NCBI GenBank assembly: GCA_002887195.1
Contig: PJAB01000015.1
Coordinates: 1-64,000, forward strand
Source of the DNA: Chrysochromulina parva
Lineage: Eukaryota; Haptophyta; Prymnesiales; Chrysochromulinaceae
Reading direction: 5' to 3'
Length of the DNA: 64,000 bases
In this document: in pieces, positions 1-12,973 of the stretch
Layout: the number at the start of each line of letters is the position of its first letter
Position numbering within the stretch: position 1 is the stretch's first letter
Notes under the pieces: model-generated
The model's input: only the letters and a program-made list of their open reading frames with translations
Databases searched by the model: none
Told to the model about the DNA's origin: nothing
Position numbers and translations under genes: made by a program

Positions 1-502
1 CTGCGCGGCCCGCACGCGAGATCGCACGCGGTTCGCGTGCGAGTTCGCAGTGCGCCCCGCGGGGGATCCCCGCGCGACTCACTAACCCGCTGCGACTCAG
101 TTTCGTGTCACACCTTCCTAGGTTAGTTCGACGAAAGTTACCAGTTTTGCGAAAAACTTGTACGTAGGTTGGCCATGGGAGGCCAGCGCACAGGGACGTT
201 TACTTCCGCAGGAGGCCCACACGTTAATACAACAGTGGACCAGAATGTTAGCGGAGCGGTGCGTTGCGCCCTGCCAAGGGGGGTTCAATGCCGCCCGATG
301 TGGTCGCCCGCCTCGTTAGGTACGGTCTAGGTACGGTCCGGTGAGACAAAAGAAAACTTTTCTAGCGACGCGTTGCGTTTCGTCCAGAACCTTCCAAACA
401 CGGCGGGGCGAAACGGCGCATAGGGGCGGACTCTTTGTGCGCGATCCAAAGCGCGAAAACATTGCGTAGGCCTCTCAGTATTTGGGCTTCAAGCCTGCGG
501 TG
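1..502. other. Intergenic, GC-rich left edge
   Basis: No gene is supported here. The first 100 bases are a CpG-dense block like those found at convergent gene ends elsewhere in the window. The rest is 5' flank of the gene starting at 503. No TTCACA-type promoter element was found before that gene. Confidence 0.6.
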
Positions 503-1630
503 ATGATGAGCCTCAAGCCCGCGTCAATGCTGGAGCCATATCTATGCAACTTCATGCCACCTTCGAATACAAGCAAAACTCGGGAGTTGACACTTGAAGA
601 GGAGGCCTCCACGGACCACCTATCAGAGCGGTTGCAGGATCTGTGGCAAAAAGCAGATGCCAAGCGGCGCTACTGCCAGTTCCTCGCGCGTCGCCGGCGT
701 GAAGAGCAGGCGGACGAATTCCGGCTCATGATGCTTGGCATAAAACCCCCCTCACCAGCAACGTACGATGACATCGCGCGTAACGGCTGGAATCCCAGGG
801 AGGCGAGTCCGGACAAGAAGTCGCTGCTCGTCGAGACGCAACGCGCACGGCAAGCGCTCAAGGATGCGACCGCGCAGGCGAAGGCGCAAGAGAAGGAGCG
901 TATTCGCCGGGAGAACGCGGCGCTTCAGCATCGCATCAAGCACATGAAAGCAGCAACTGACAACGATGTGCGGGACGACGAGGCAGGCGCTGCTCGGCGC
1001 CGAGCAGCTGCAGAGTCGCGAGCGCGCAAGGCGCGAGAACGCGAAGATTTGGCGCGCCGGAACGCGGAGCATCGGCGGCGATTGGCAAACACGGATGCGC
1101 GAACGGACGATGACATCACCGACGACGTGGGTCCTGATGGCGTCATTGGCGCGGGCCGTGACGAAGCTGCCGCCGCTTCGAAGGCGCGCAAGGCAGCTGA
1201 GGCCAAACAGCTCGCCGAAGAAAACGCCGTGTTTTATCAACGAGTCAGGAGCACGGGGGCGCGAGTGGACGATGATATCACCGACGACGTGGGGCCTGAT
1301 GGAATTTTTGGTGCGGGGCGTGCCGAAGCTGCCGCTGCTTCGAGGGCACGCAAGGAAGCGGACTCCCAACGGCTCGCCGCGGAAAACGCCGCGTTCCGGC
1401 AACGGGTCAGTGCCACGGGCGCGGCAACGGACAATGACGTCACAGATGACGTCGGGCCCGATGGTGTGGTTGGCGCGGGACGCGCCGAGGCAGCGTCCGC
1501 CTCGAGGGCACGCAAGTCGGCAAGCGCCCGCATCCTCGCAGAGGAGAACTCGCAACACAAAGCTCGGATCAACCGGTTTGCGTCCAAGTCCGCACGAGGG
1601 TCGCCGCGCGGCCCACCCGTATCCATCTAA
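503..1630 (+). CDS. CFAP97-like repeat coiled-coil protein
   Basis: This is a 375-residue protein in one exon. The frame is open further upstream, but the first ATG is at 503 (a second follows at 506). After a 100-residue charged N-terminus, a unit of about 45 residues occurs four times. Each unit has a basic, Ala/Arg-rich helix, then a segment of the type xEN-AxxxxRV, then an acidic segment containing DDDITDDVGPDG and ending GAGRxEAA. The helix resembles the CFAP97/hemingway (KIAA1430) motif of ciliary proteins; that link is inference from the EN-xxLxxRI pattern. The unit copies are diverged, so the repeat is old. A general cytoskeletal coiled-coil protein is the alternative. Confidence 0.6.
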   Translation: MMSLKPASMLEPYLCNFMPPSNTSKTRELTLEEEASTDHLSERLQDLWQKADAKRRYCQFLARRRREEQADEFRLMMLGIKPPSPATYDDIARNGWNPREASPDKKSLLVETQRARQALKDATAQAKAQEKERIRRENAALQHRIKHMKAATDNDVRDDEAGAARRRAAAESRARKAREREDLARRNAEHRRRLANTDARTDDDITDDVGPDGVIGAGRDEAAAASKARKAAEAKQLAEENAVFYQRVRSTGARVDDDITDDVGPDGIFGAGRAEAAAASRARKEADSQRLAAENAAFRQRVSATGAATDNDVTDDVGPDGVVGAGRAEAASASRARKSASARILAEENSQHKARINRFASKSARGSPRGPPVSI

Positions 1631-1924
1631 GCGCCGGCCTTGCGCTGGCCTAGGTACCTGATCAGCACCGCTGGCCGTGGGACGAGCGACCAAGGTCTCT
1701 CACCCTTTCCGCACATGTACGAGACCTGAGGCATGGATAGGAGTCTAGGGGTGGGCGGCGCATCTCGCTCTCGCCTCGACGACTACTCGACGACGGCTGC
1801 AATCAATGCTGTTATATATTGATTTGATGGAAGATGAAGGGATGTGAACATGGTGTTTCGCTATTTCCTGATTTGGTAGCCCACCGTGTAGCGTCGGGCC
1901 GTGTTCCAACGTCCGCCTATCGCC

Positions 1925-2902
1925 ATGGCGCTGCTCACGGCAGCCAACCTGTCCAGGCTCGACAGATTGACAAAGAGTGATCGCGTGTCGCTGCTGATGG
2001 AGGAGTCGTCCAAGCTCATCGACAAGGGCGAGGACGCAAGCCATTTGCTTTCCCGCCTTCAGGCCGAAGTTGAGGCTTCATCTTCTGCACGCCCGCGAAC
2101 AGGCCAGTCGGCCATGGGCCCGCGACCTGTAACAGCTACCACTGAGTACTCGATTGCTGGCTCACTCGGCCAGCACATTAGCGAGTCACTTCTCAGCGCC
2201 AAGATGGAGCGTGAGCAGCGGCAGCAACAGCAGAGGCCTCCATCGACTGCCGCTTCAAAGCGGTCCACGAGGTCTGTGCGGCCGCCGACGGCCAAGGAGC
2301 TGATGGCATCGTCGGCCCCGCTTGCCGAAGAGCTCGAAGTTCAACTTCGAGAGCGGCTGAGCACCGCAAGCTCGCGTCGACCGGTGACTGGCCAATCGCA
2401 AGCGAGCCGCCCGGCGACTGGCATGGATGCCTCACGAGCGCATGCGGCTGCCAACATTTTGGAGTGCAAACCTGTGCTCGACCCGTACGAGCTAGTCTCC
2501 GATGAGATGAAGGAGAAGTTTCGCAAGGAGTATCGCGCAATGCAGGAGGAGCGGCGGCAGATGGCCGAGGCTGAGGCGAGGCAGCGCGCGCTCGAGGAGC
2601 AGGCGGCGGCCTCCGAGTCCGAGTCCGAGCGGCCCCCGCCGACCCCGCAGCCGAGAGCCGCGCCGCTCGCCGATGTGGGCAACGCTGACGCCCTGAAGCG
2701 GCAGCAGCAGCTCTTGCTGCTGCAGCTGGCCAAGCGCCAGACGAGCCGCTCGGGCGGTGCCAACGAGTCAGTCTCACTCAGCCTGCTGCAGACAGGTGGC
2801 TGCGGTGTTGTTACCGAGAGGTCAAAGCAGGGACGCAAGCACGTTGCTTCGCGCGCGGCCGCGAGCACGATCGGCTCTCTGTTGAGCGGCACTGACGAGT
2901 GA
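1925..2902 (+). CDS. Hypothetical low-complexity protein, possible flagellar protein
   Basis: This is a 325-residue, single-exon protein. The ATG at 1925 has a good context (GCCATGGCG). I do not recognise a domain. The N-terminus (about 1-50) is helical, the middle is Ser/Arg/Pro-rich with repeated SRPxTG-type motifs, and a Glu/Arg/Gln-rich coiled coil lies at roughly 195-240, followed by a Gln/Leu run near 265. SRPxTG motifs are common in flagellar-associated proteins of algae, which with the upstream CFAP97-like gene hints at an axonemal role; this is weak inference. TGTGAA lies at 1843-1848, about 80 bp before the ATG. Confidence 0.6.
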   Translation: MALLTAANLSRLDRLTKSDRVSLLMEESSKLIDKGEDASHLLSRLQAEVEASSSARPRTGQSAMGPRPVTATTEYSIAGSLGQHISESLLSAKMEREQRQQQQRPPSTAASKRSTRSVRPPTAKELMASSAPLAEELEVQLRERLSTASSRRPVTGQSQASRPATGMDASRAHAAANILECKPVLDPYELVSDEMKEKFRKEYRAMQEERRQMAEAEARQRALEEQAAASESESERPPPTPQPRAAPLADVGNADALKRQQQLLLLQLAKRQTSRSGGANESVSLSLLQTGGCGVVTERSKQGRKHVASRAAASTIGSLLSGTDE

Positions 2903-3467
2903 AAGGTGAGGCAGATGATGTGGGCATCACAGCTGGGCCGTGTGAGTGGGGAGGTGTGAGTTGATGCATCGGGGTTCGCGCGGCTTGGTTGCGGAACGCG
3001 GATGTCGTGTGCGCCGGGCGTGGGGTATTTTCGGTTCGCGAGGCGGCGGGCGAGCCGTTTGTTCGGTTTCAGTTCGGTTCGGCGCGGGGGCGCGGCGGCC
3101 CGGGCGGGAGTCCCGCGCGCTCCGGGGGACGTGGTCGCGTACACGTCGCGTACAGGTACACGCGGGGGCGGACGGTGCGACCGACCGCGCACGCGGACCG
3201 ATCGGCGAACAAAGGACATCCTGGAGTAACATAGGAGCAGATGGCTGCCTCAGCGGGCCCCCGCACCGAGGGCCCGGAGGCAGCGCGCGAATCGCACGGT
3301 TCGAAAGAGAAAGTTCCGGACGGAGTGCGTGCGCGGTGCGAACAGCACTAGTGTCGAATTCTAAACATTGGCTGTGAACACTCCGCACTGAGGTTACAGG
3401 TTACACGTACCTTATAGCGTTAAGCGTTAAGGGTTAGCTGAGTGCTGAGCCTGAGGCCTGAGGGGTT
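2903..3467. other. Convergent 3'-3' intergenic region with GC-rich block
   Basis: The region separates two convergent genes. About 2965-3330 is extremely CpG-rich with many short palindromes and repeated GCGTAC words. The flank at 3330-3467 is ordinary sequence with short GTTAAG/GGTTA repeats. No gene is supported. Confidence 0.6.
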
Positions 3468-5621
3468 CTAACACACTAGGGGTGATTCTGCCCGCTCCCT
3501 GCGCTGCCGCATATCGTTCGAGGTACTAGCAGGTGGCGCACCAGGTGAAGCACGACCGGAGTTGAACTCGCTCTTTTGAGTGCGAGTCCTGAGCGTCAGC
3601 TGCATCAGCAAGCGTAGCGGCCACGTGAGGGCCTGCCTCAATCTTCTTCGGCGCGATGGGAGACTGGTCTCAAGCTCTGCGACCCGGCGGCGCAGCATCG
3701 TAATCTCGGCCAATGCAATGGTTGGCGCGTGCGTCTTGCGCAGCGCGTGGCCTCGCGTGTGCGCCTGAATCTTCATGGCGGCGTCCGCGTGCGCATCGCT
3801 CAGGACGGGGTCGTTGACGCAGAAGAGCAGTGGCGGCCCATCGTCCATCCGGTAGGCAAACGCACCGTACTTCGCACCGTACTTCCTTCGGAAGGATTGG
3901 GTCTCAGGTTGGGTTTCGGGCGCGTAGTCCAACGCCTCCCCAGGCACGAGCCAGCAAAACTGCTCGGCTCCTGCACGCAGCAGCGACGGCAGCGTCACGT
4001 CCTGCATGCGGCTATGTAGCGGTTCGATGGTGTCGCGGCTGAGCTTCTCTGCCCGCCCGAAAGTCAGCGCACCGCCTGTGGGCGCACCGAGCGTTTGTAA
4101 TGCCACAGCTGCGCCCTGGTCATCTAAAAGCACGAATCCGCCGTACGCGGTGAAGCGGAGCGCGGGGTTCACTGTTAAGCCAAGGAAAGCGAGTGCCGTC
4201 TGCGGCTGCTCGCTCAGCTGGCGCATGCCCTCGAGCGGGTAGGCCCAGCACAAGGAGCACGCTTGCTTCGGTGCGGAAGGCCATCCCCTGGGCAGCGGCG
4301 TTACCGGGCTGCACCTGCCCGTGTTGGCGAAGCTGAACCCCGTGTGAGCAAGCATCTCGAGCGCGCCTGCGAGATCAAGCGTGTAGGCCTGCTCCTTCGT
4401 GTCGAGCTTCAGGCTCAGGTTGTGGCACAGCTCGAGGCCGAGCGGCCCGAGGCTCTCCGGGAAGGCGAGCCGAGATTCGAGCCGAGATTCGAGCCGAGAT
4501 TCGGACGACACCTGCGCACCCGTCGGCCCGCTGTTCCACAGGTCCGACTCAAGCAGCTTGTCGCCGCAGCACGTGTGACTGGTGACGAGGCGCACGCCGT
4601 GGCTCTGCAGCTTGTTGAGCACCTCTCTCGGCGCGGTGAGGAAGCCCGTGCCGTGCTGTCCGATGCCCGCGAGGTGTGCGGCCCGTGCGCAGTCGAGCAC
4701 CAAGTAAACCTCGGCGAACCCAGCGGCCACACCGTTGATGCATGTGTCGAGGACGCAGAAATCGAGAGCGAGGCCGCACACAAAGAGGCGCTTCTTGTCA
4801 GCGAGCGCCTCCCGCAAGGAGCGACGCGAGCGCTCCTTGCCGTCGTTGTTGGTCATCGCGAGCAGATCGGGCGGCGCGTTCATGTCAGGCGGCACGCCTC
4901 GTGCCTTGGCGGCGTGCAGGGCTGACTGCTTCAGCACGATGCAGCCTGTAAACGGGCACGCGTGGCAGCCACTGGGGCATGCTCGACGGCGCGCCTCGAC
5001 GCCCGGGTTGCGAATGAAGACCCGCCCGGGGCCGCCGGTCTCGTATGGGAACGCTCCGAAGCTGTCAACGTCCTCATGGAAGGCCTTGAAGGCGATCATC
5101 ACATCGTCGGGCCGTCGCCTCCACGCATCGCTGAGCGCGAGCGCGATTGGGGGCAGCAGCTCAGCGCCCGCGGTGCCTTGCACGCAGTGCGGGGGAAATG
5201 GGCCGCCCTCGGTGTTGAAGGAGGCGTGATCGTACGGATGGTAGTCCCGCGTGGCAACTATCGTGGCACCGCAGGCAGTTGCAGCAGCGATGAGAGAGCA
5301 TATGGTCGGCACGATCAGGTCGCCCTCTGGCACGCCGAAGCGCCCGCCGTGCGGATTGGTTGTCGGATCGCATGGCACGAAGTCGGCTTGCATGTCGATC
5401 ACCACCAGAGCGTCGTCTGGCCCAATGGACTCGCAAGAGCAGTCCACTACGGGAGGCTCATCGCCAAGCAATCGCAGCCACTCTTCGAAGAGCAAGTTCT
5501 CGCGTGTCGGCACGGTGCCGCGTGGCAGGCTGAGCGGGTTGCCGCCCCTTTTTGACTGCGTCCTCAAATCGTCACACGAGCCGCACACGGATGACTCCGG
5601 ACGTGCCAGTCGAGACGCCAT
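3468..5621 (-). CDS. Nicotinamidase/isochorismatase-fold protein with C-terminal IQ motif
   Basis: This is a 717-residue single-exon protein with its ATG at 5621. Residues about 60-360 form an isochorismatase-like hydrolase domain, the fold of nicotinamidases that convert nicotinamide to nicotinate in NAD salvage. The triad is visible: Asp76 (VVIDMQADF), Lys179 (IAFKAF) and Cys289 (ALDFCV). Metal ligands are Asp126 and His128 (TRDYH) plus a nearby His132. A Cys-rich insert (C215, C219, C222, C227) lies between the catalytic Lys and Cys and could bind a metal. The remaining 350 residues are not recognised; they contain a short SRLE tandem repeat (about 376-385) and an IQ calmodulin-binding motif (IQxxxRGxxxR, about 618-628). 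Typical nicotinamidases have 200-350 residues, so the tail is extra. The gene is divergent from eIF4A3. Confidence 0.85.
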   Translation of the reverse strand: MASRLARPESSVCGSCDDLRTQSKRGGNPLSLPRGTVPTRENLLFEEWLRLLGDEPPVVDCSCESIGPDDALVVIDMQADFVPCDPTTNPHGGRFGVPEGDLIVPTICSLIAAATACGATIVATRDYHPYDHASFNTEGGPFPPHCVQGTAGAELLPPIALALSDAWRRRPDDVMIAFKAFHEDVDSFGAFPYETGGPGRVFIRNPGVEARRRACPSGCHACPFTGCIVLKQSALHAAKARGVPPDMNAPPDLLAMTNNDGKERSRRSLREALADKKRLFVCGLALDFCVLDTCINGVAAGFAEVYLVLDCARAAHLAGIGQHGTGFLTAPREVLNKLQSHGVRLVTSHTCCGDKLLESDLWNSGPTGAQVSSESRLESRLESRLAFPESLGPLGLELCHNLSLKLDTKEQAYTLDLAGALEMLAHTGFSFANTGRCSPVTPLPRGWPSAPKQACSLCWAYPLEGMRQLSEQPQTALAFLGLTVNPALRFTAYGGFVLLDDQGAAVALQTLGAPTGGALTFGRAEKLSRDTIEPLHSRMQDVTLPSLLRAGAEQFCWLVPGEALDYAPETQPETQSFRRKYGAKYGAFAYRMDDGPPLLFCVNDPVLSDAHADAAMKIQAHTRGHALRKTHAPTIALAEITMLRRRVAELETSLPSRRRRLRQALTWPLRLLMQLTLRTRTQKSEFNSGRASPGAPPASTSNDMRQRRERAESPLVC

Positions 5622-5789
5622 GGCTGGTCCCCAAAAGAGAGTGCCGGTACGTTTCGTCAATCTAAGTCCATCGCAATGTTCTCTTCTCGAGCTGGAAACG
5701 GTTCACAGACCGTACTTCTGGAGTACATCTGGCGCTGGCCTTGGTGACGAGCCGCTGCTTGCTTGCGCGCGCTCGGGTCTCGAGAGAAC
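5622..5789. promoter_or_regulatory. Bidirectional promoter, nicotinamidase / eIF4A3
   Basis: Only 168 bp separate the two divergent start codons. A single TTCACA lies at 5702-5707, about 83 bp from each ATG, so it sits almost exactly midway. Confidence 0.6.
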
Positions 5790-6998
5790 ATGGCCGCCAC
5801 GTCTTCCTCCAGACCGGCGCTCGAAGCTGAGGCGCCGCTCTCATTTGACACGTCCGAGGACGTCGAGATTGTCCCCACATTCGACGCGATGGGCTTCAAA
5901 GAAGAGCTCCTCCGCGGTATCTACGCTTACGGCTTCGAGAAGCCCTCGGCCATTCAGCAGCGCGCAATCATGCCAATTCTAAAAGGACGCGATACGATCG
6001 CGCAGGCACAGTCAGGGACGGGCAAGACGACCATCTTCTGCGCCGGTATTTTGCAATGCCTCGACACCTCGTTGCGTGAGACGCAAGCGCTCGCGCTCGC
6101 ACCCACACGCGAGCTGGCGGAGCAGACGCAAAAGGTAATCCTGGCGCTCGGCGACTACATGAGCGTGCAGTGCCACGCCTGCATCGGCGGAAAGAACATA
6201 GGCGAGGACATGCGTCGGCTCGACGCGGGCGTGCACGCCATCTCGGGCACTCCTGGCCGCGTCTTCGACATGATCAAACGGGGCAACCTTCGCACGCGCG
6301 CAATCAAGATGCTCGTGCTCGACGAGGCTGACGAGATGCTCTCCCAGGGATTCAAGGAGCAGATCTACGATATCTACCGGTATCTTCCGCCCGCATGCCA
6401 GGTCGTCCTCATTTCGGCCACGCTTCCAACCGAGATCCTCGAGATGACGCGCAAGTTCATGACCGACCCTGTGCGCATCCTCGTCAAGCGCGACGAGCTG
6501 ACACTAGAGGGCATCAAGCAGTTCTTTGTCGCGGTTGAGCGCGAGGAGTGGAAGTTCGACACGCTGTGCGATCTGTACGATACGCTCACCATCACGCAGG
6601 CCGTCATTTTCTGCAATACGAAGAAGAAGGTCGACTGGCTCACGAATAAGATGCGTCAAGCCAACTTCACCGTCTCGGCCATGCACGGCGACATGCCACA
6701 GAAGGAGCGTGACGCAATCATGGCCGAATTTCGCGCGGGGGACTCACGCGTTCTCATCGCCACCGACATCTGGGGGCGCGGAATCGACGTGCAGCAGGTC
6801 TCGCTCGTCATCTGCTATGACCTGCCCAACAACCGTGAGCTCTACATCCACCGCATCGGCCGCTCGGGACGCTTTGGCCGCAAGGGTGTGGCGATCAACT
6901 TCGTCAAGTCGGACGACATCCGCATCCTGCGCGACATCGAGCAGTACTACTCCACGCAGATCGACGAGATGCCCATGAACGTCGCCGATCTGGTCTAG
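5790..6998 (+). CDS. EIF4A3: eIF4A-III (DDX48), DEAD-box RNA helicase of the exon junction complex
   Basis: This is a 402-residue, single-exon helicase. All DEAD-box motifs are present: Q motif (near 51-56), motif I AQSGTGKT (73-80), PTREL (105-109), TPGR (154-157), DEAD (178-181), SAT (209-211), and the C-terminal [10 protein letters not shown] and [10 protein letters not shown] motifs. The C-terminus ending [15 protein letters not shown] is the signature of the eIF4A3 subfamily rather than translation factor eIF4A1. In other eukaryotes eIF4A3 clamps spliced mRNA upstream of junctions, which fits a genome with many short introns. The ATG at 5790 follows GAGAAC. The next gene lies 298 bp downstream on the same strand. 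Confidence 0.97.
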   Translation: MAATSSSRPALEAEAPLSFDTSEDVEIVPTFDAMGFKEELLRGIYAYGFEKPSAIQQRAIMPILKGRDTIAQAQSGTGKTTIFCAGILQCLDTSLRETQALALAPTRELAEQTQKVILALGDYMSVQCHACIGGKNIGEDMRRLDAGVHAISGTPGRVFDMIKRGNLRTRAIKMLVLDEADEMLSQGFKEQIYDIYRYLPPACQVVLISATLPTEILEMTRKFMTDPVRILVKRDELTLEGIKQFFVAVEREEWKFDTLCDLYDTLTITQAVIFCNTKKKVDWLTNKMRQANFTVSAMHGDMPQKERDAIMAEFRAGDSRVLIATDIWGRGIDVQQVSLVICYDLPNNRELYIHRIGRSGRFGRKGVAINFVKSDDIRILRDIEQYYSTQIDEMPMNVADLV

Positions 6999-7173
6999 TA
7001 TCCATAGAGACGAGTACGGAGCCTCCATATTAGAGACGGTAGAGATGAGAGCGCCCGAGGAATTGCGCTCCTCTGTCCCGCTCCCCAGCTTTCAGACACG
7101 TGACAGTGCGGTCTCACGGTCCGAGGCTCTGTGCCCGCCATGATGCAAGGTGAAGGTCGGGTTGTACATAAAA

Positions 7174-7188
7174 GTCAAGTGACTTGAC
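7174..7188. repeat. Perfect short inverted repeat upstream of the calmodulin-like gene
   Basis: GTCAAGT-G-ACTTGAC is a 7-bp inverted repeat around one G, about 110 bp before the calmodulin-like start codon and just after the eIF4A3 3' flank. It could be a dimeric transcription-factor site or part of the eIF4A3 3' end. Confidence 0.5.
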
Positions 7189-7218
7189 CTGATTTGACTA
7201 CATAAAATTTTCGTTTCA

Positions 7219-7224
7219 TTCACA
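7219..7224 (+). promoter_or_regulatory. TTCACA element of the calmodulin-like gene
   Basis: TTCACA lies 73-78 bp before the ATG at 7297 and matches the motif at most other promoters of the window. Confidence 0.5.
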
Positions 7225-7296
7225 GCCCAAATCGCAAAAGGGAGTAATGCGTGACGTCCAGGAGTGTGCTGCTGACGCAGAGACCTTCAACGCGCG

Positions 7297-8109
7297 ATGG
7301 GCAACAAAATTTCTTCGGCCGTGGGCATGAAGAGAAGGGAGGATGTTTCGGTGATCGACAAGCTCACGGAGGCGCAGCTGGACGAGTTCCGCGAGGCTTT
7401 CAACTCATTCGACAAGGTGTGTGCGGGGTGCGGGCTGCTGCTGTCGACGTCGCATTGGGAAGAGAGGACTCACTGTCCGCGCGGCCTGCGTCTAGCATGC
7501 ATCCGTGCTCTGGTCGTCATTTGGCCGCCTCGCTCACACGCCGCGCACGCTCGCTCAGGATGGAGGAGGATCCATCGATGCCAGAGAGCTGAAGGACCTG
7601 ATGGCGTCGGTTGGGCAGAACCCGACCGATGAGGAGCTCGAGGAGATGATCCGGATCGCGGATGCTGATGGCACAGGGGATATCGACTTTGCCGAGTTTG
7701 TCACGCTGATGGCGCACAAAATGGCCGACGAGAAGTCGGAGGAGACGCTCAGGGCGGCCTTCTCTGTCTTCGACACTTCCGGGGACGGCTTCATCAACGC
7801 CGAGGAGATGCGCCGCATCATGATTAACGTGGGTGAGCCGGTGACGCTCGAGGACGTTGAGCAGGTGATCAGGAAAGTGGATAAGAATGGTGACGGCGCG
7901 ATCGACTACGACGAATTCACAAAGGTGACGCCGCACCCCAAGCACAAGCCTCCTCCCGCCGCAGAGAGTCCTTGGAGCTCCTTCATGCGCCGGCGTTGCT
8001 CCTGTCCGCCGGGGCGACGTTGCCGACGCCGCCGACTCGTGCGGCTGTGCTCGCCTCACAGGTCATCATGGACGAGGCACCATCAAGTCTTGCAGCCAAA
8101 AACCCATAA
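7297..8109 (+). CDS. Calmodulin-like four-EF-hand protein with N-myristoylation motif
   Basis: The coding exons are 7297-7416, 7559-7924 and 8062-8109, joined in phase 0 by introns of 142 and 137 bp with GT-AG ends (GTGTGT, GTGACG; both acceptors CAG). The product has 177 residues. Four EF-hands are intact: loops DKDGGGSIDARE (split by intron 1 after residue 40), DADGTGDIDFAE, DTSGDGFINAEE and DKNGDGAIDYDE. The N-terminus MGNKISS has Gly2 and Ser6, the classic N-myristoylation context, so membrane attachment is likely. Calmodulin itself has 149 residues; the extra residues are the acylated leader and a short C-terminal tail. It could be called a calmodulin, calcineurin-B-like or centrin relative; the loop spacing is closest to calmodulin. 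Confidence 0.9.
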
Positions 8110-8425
8110 TTTGGATGGAGGCGCCGGCGCCTCGCGCACTCTCAGAACTCTCGTAGCGCTCAGCCTGCTCGAACAACTCGAAGGTTGTCAAAACCATTTC
8201 CAACAATTTATATACATTGTATCTAACCGCCGCATGAGGCATGCACCGCGCACCGGACACGGGACAGGAGGGAGTTACGGCCAGAGTTTGGAGGCCAGAG
8301 GCCGGTACCTAGTTTTGGGGCCTTTCTCTTCACAGTGACTCGACGACGGGCGCACGCTCGCTTCCTCGAAAGCGCGCGCGGCATCCGACAGAGCAGTATC
8401 CAGAACACGCCCTCCTCCTCGAATC
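8110..8425. other. Intergenic, calmodulin-like 3' flank and CDC48 promoter
   Basis: No gene is seen. There is an AT-rich patch near 8200-8222 (AATTTATATACATTG). TTCACA lies at 8329-8334, 92-97 bp before the CDC48 start codon. Confidence 0.5.
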
Positions 8426-11815
<3,390 letters not shown>

Positions 11816-12826
11816 TCACGGCGAGAGGTTGATCGTAGCACCGAATTTTGGCTCGCCCGAGACCGTATTCACCTCGGTCGTCAGCTGCACAGTCGATTTC
11901 TCGCCTGCGACCTCGAGCGCGAGCGCAAGCACGCCGGTCGTCGACCACTTGCCGCGCAGCCGCGTGTGGTCGGTCACCTGGCGCGTGCCACCGACCGTCA
12001 TCACGCCCTCCGTTTTAGGCTCCCACTCGAGGCTCGCCAAGAGCGAATGCTGCGAAGACATCTTGTGCGAAAACGTCAGGCTCGTGGTTTGCTGGGGCTC
12101 GTCGAGTGGTGAGCCGTCGGGATGCACAAAAGGCTTTGTGCACGCGAGCGTCACGGCGGACGCACTCACCAGCTGCTCACCGTCGAGCTCTTGATGGCCC
12201 CACTCGAGCGCAGCCTTAATGCCACCGCGCAGGCCGAGCATGGACCAGCTGTGTACGCCGAACATCAGCATGGACGTCGAGGTCTCCGTCTGGCCAAGTG
12301 GCATGCCGCTGATGAGCTCGATGCTGGATTGCAACCCGTTTGTGGACCCTACCAGAGCACCTAACGGCGTTCCCACGATGCCCTGGAGCTCGCCGCCGAC
12401 AGGCTGGCCGGCGGAGGAGAATAGAAACTTCGTGTTGAATTGAAGCATCCCGTAGAGCAGCGTGAAGTTCTCGAAGGATGCCTGCAGCATGCCGTTGGAC
12501 ATGAGCTCCGCCTTCAGGGCACCAAAAGGGGTGAAGTACTGCGTACCCACCTGCGCATGCGTATGGTCGCCGCTCATCATCCCCAGGCCCGACGTCACGA
12601 CGCCGTCGAGCGGCTGTGAAGTGATGGTGAAAAGCGAGTGCGGCCTCAGCGAGTGCATCAGTTCAGCAAAGTCGCCTCCAAACATTTGCAGCGCTGCGAA
12701 GCCCGTCTCGTTGGCGGGCGGCAGACCTGGAGGCAGTGGCGGCTCTGCAGCGGGTGTGGCCTCCGGCGGTGCGGCGGCCGCCGGCGCGGTCACCAATGCG
12801 GCCGCAGGCGCTGGTACATATGCCAT
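11816..12826 (-). CDS. Mitochondrial beta-barrel porin, Tom40-like
   Basis: This is a 336-residue single-exon protein; the ATG at 12826 sits in GACGCCATGG. An Ala/Pro-rich N-terminal segment (about 1-45) is followed by roughly 280 residues of alternating polar and hydrophobic strands typical of the VDAC/Tom40 eukaryotic porin family. It ends in a beta-signal-like strand (PKFGATINLSP). The pattern after residue 50 (FAELMHSLRP, then GMMSGDHTHAQVGTQY) resembles Tom40, the import channel of the outer membrane, more than VDAC. Tom40 versus a divergent VDAC is inference. The gene is divergent from the SLC19 carrier with 147 bp between start codons. Confidence 0.75.
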   Translation of the reverse strand: MAYVPAPAAALVTAPAAAAPPEATPAAEPPLPPGLPPANETGFAALQMFGGDFAELMHSLRPHSLFTITSQPLDGVVTSGLGMMSGDHTHAQVGTQYFTPFGALKAELMSNGMLQASFENFTLLYGMLQFNTKFLFSSAGQPVGGELQGIVGTPLGALVGSTNGLQSSIELISGMPLGQTETSTSMLMFGVHSWSMLGLRGGIKAALEWGHQELDGEQLVSASAVTLACTKPFVHPDGSPLDEPQQTTSLTFSHKMSSQHSLLASLEWEPKTEGVMTVGGTRQVTDHTRLRGKWSTTGVLALALEVAGEKSTVQLTTEVNTVSGEPKFGATINLSP

Positions 12827-12973
12827 GGCGTCGGCCAGAGACGCGTGCCCTTTTGTGGAGGGGCACCCAAACTTGTGCACCAAACATGCAAACCGTTAAC
12901 GCGATTCGCGCATTTCACATGGGTTTTTCGCACGAAGACTCGGGTTTCGTCACATTCGTCCCCTGGGCACGCG
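12827..12973. promoter_or_regulatory. Bidirectional promoter, Tom40-like / SLC19-like
   Basis: The 147-bp divergent spacer has TTCACA at 12914-12919, 55-60 bp from the SLC19-like ATG and 88-93 bp from the porin ATG. Confidence 0.6.

Noticed and set aside
278..300. GGTTCAA word as a tRNA T-arm
   Set aside because: No acceptor stem or anticodon arm can be drawn around it.
482..502. Upstream non-ATG start for the first gene
   Set aside because: The frame is open but the only support would be TTG; ATG at 503 is the first standard start.
752..1693. 313-residue open frame antisense to the CFAP97-like gene
   Set aside because: It is explained by the repeat structure and codon bias of the sense gene; no recognisable domain.
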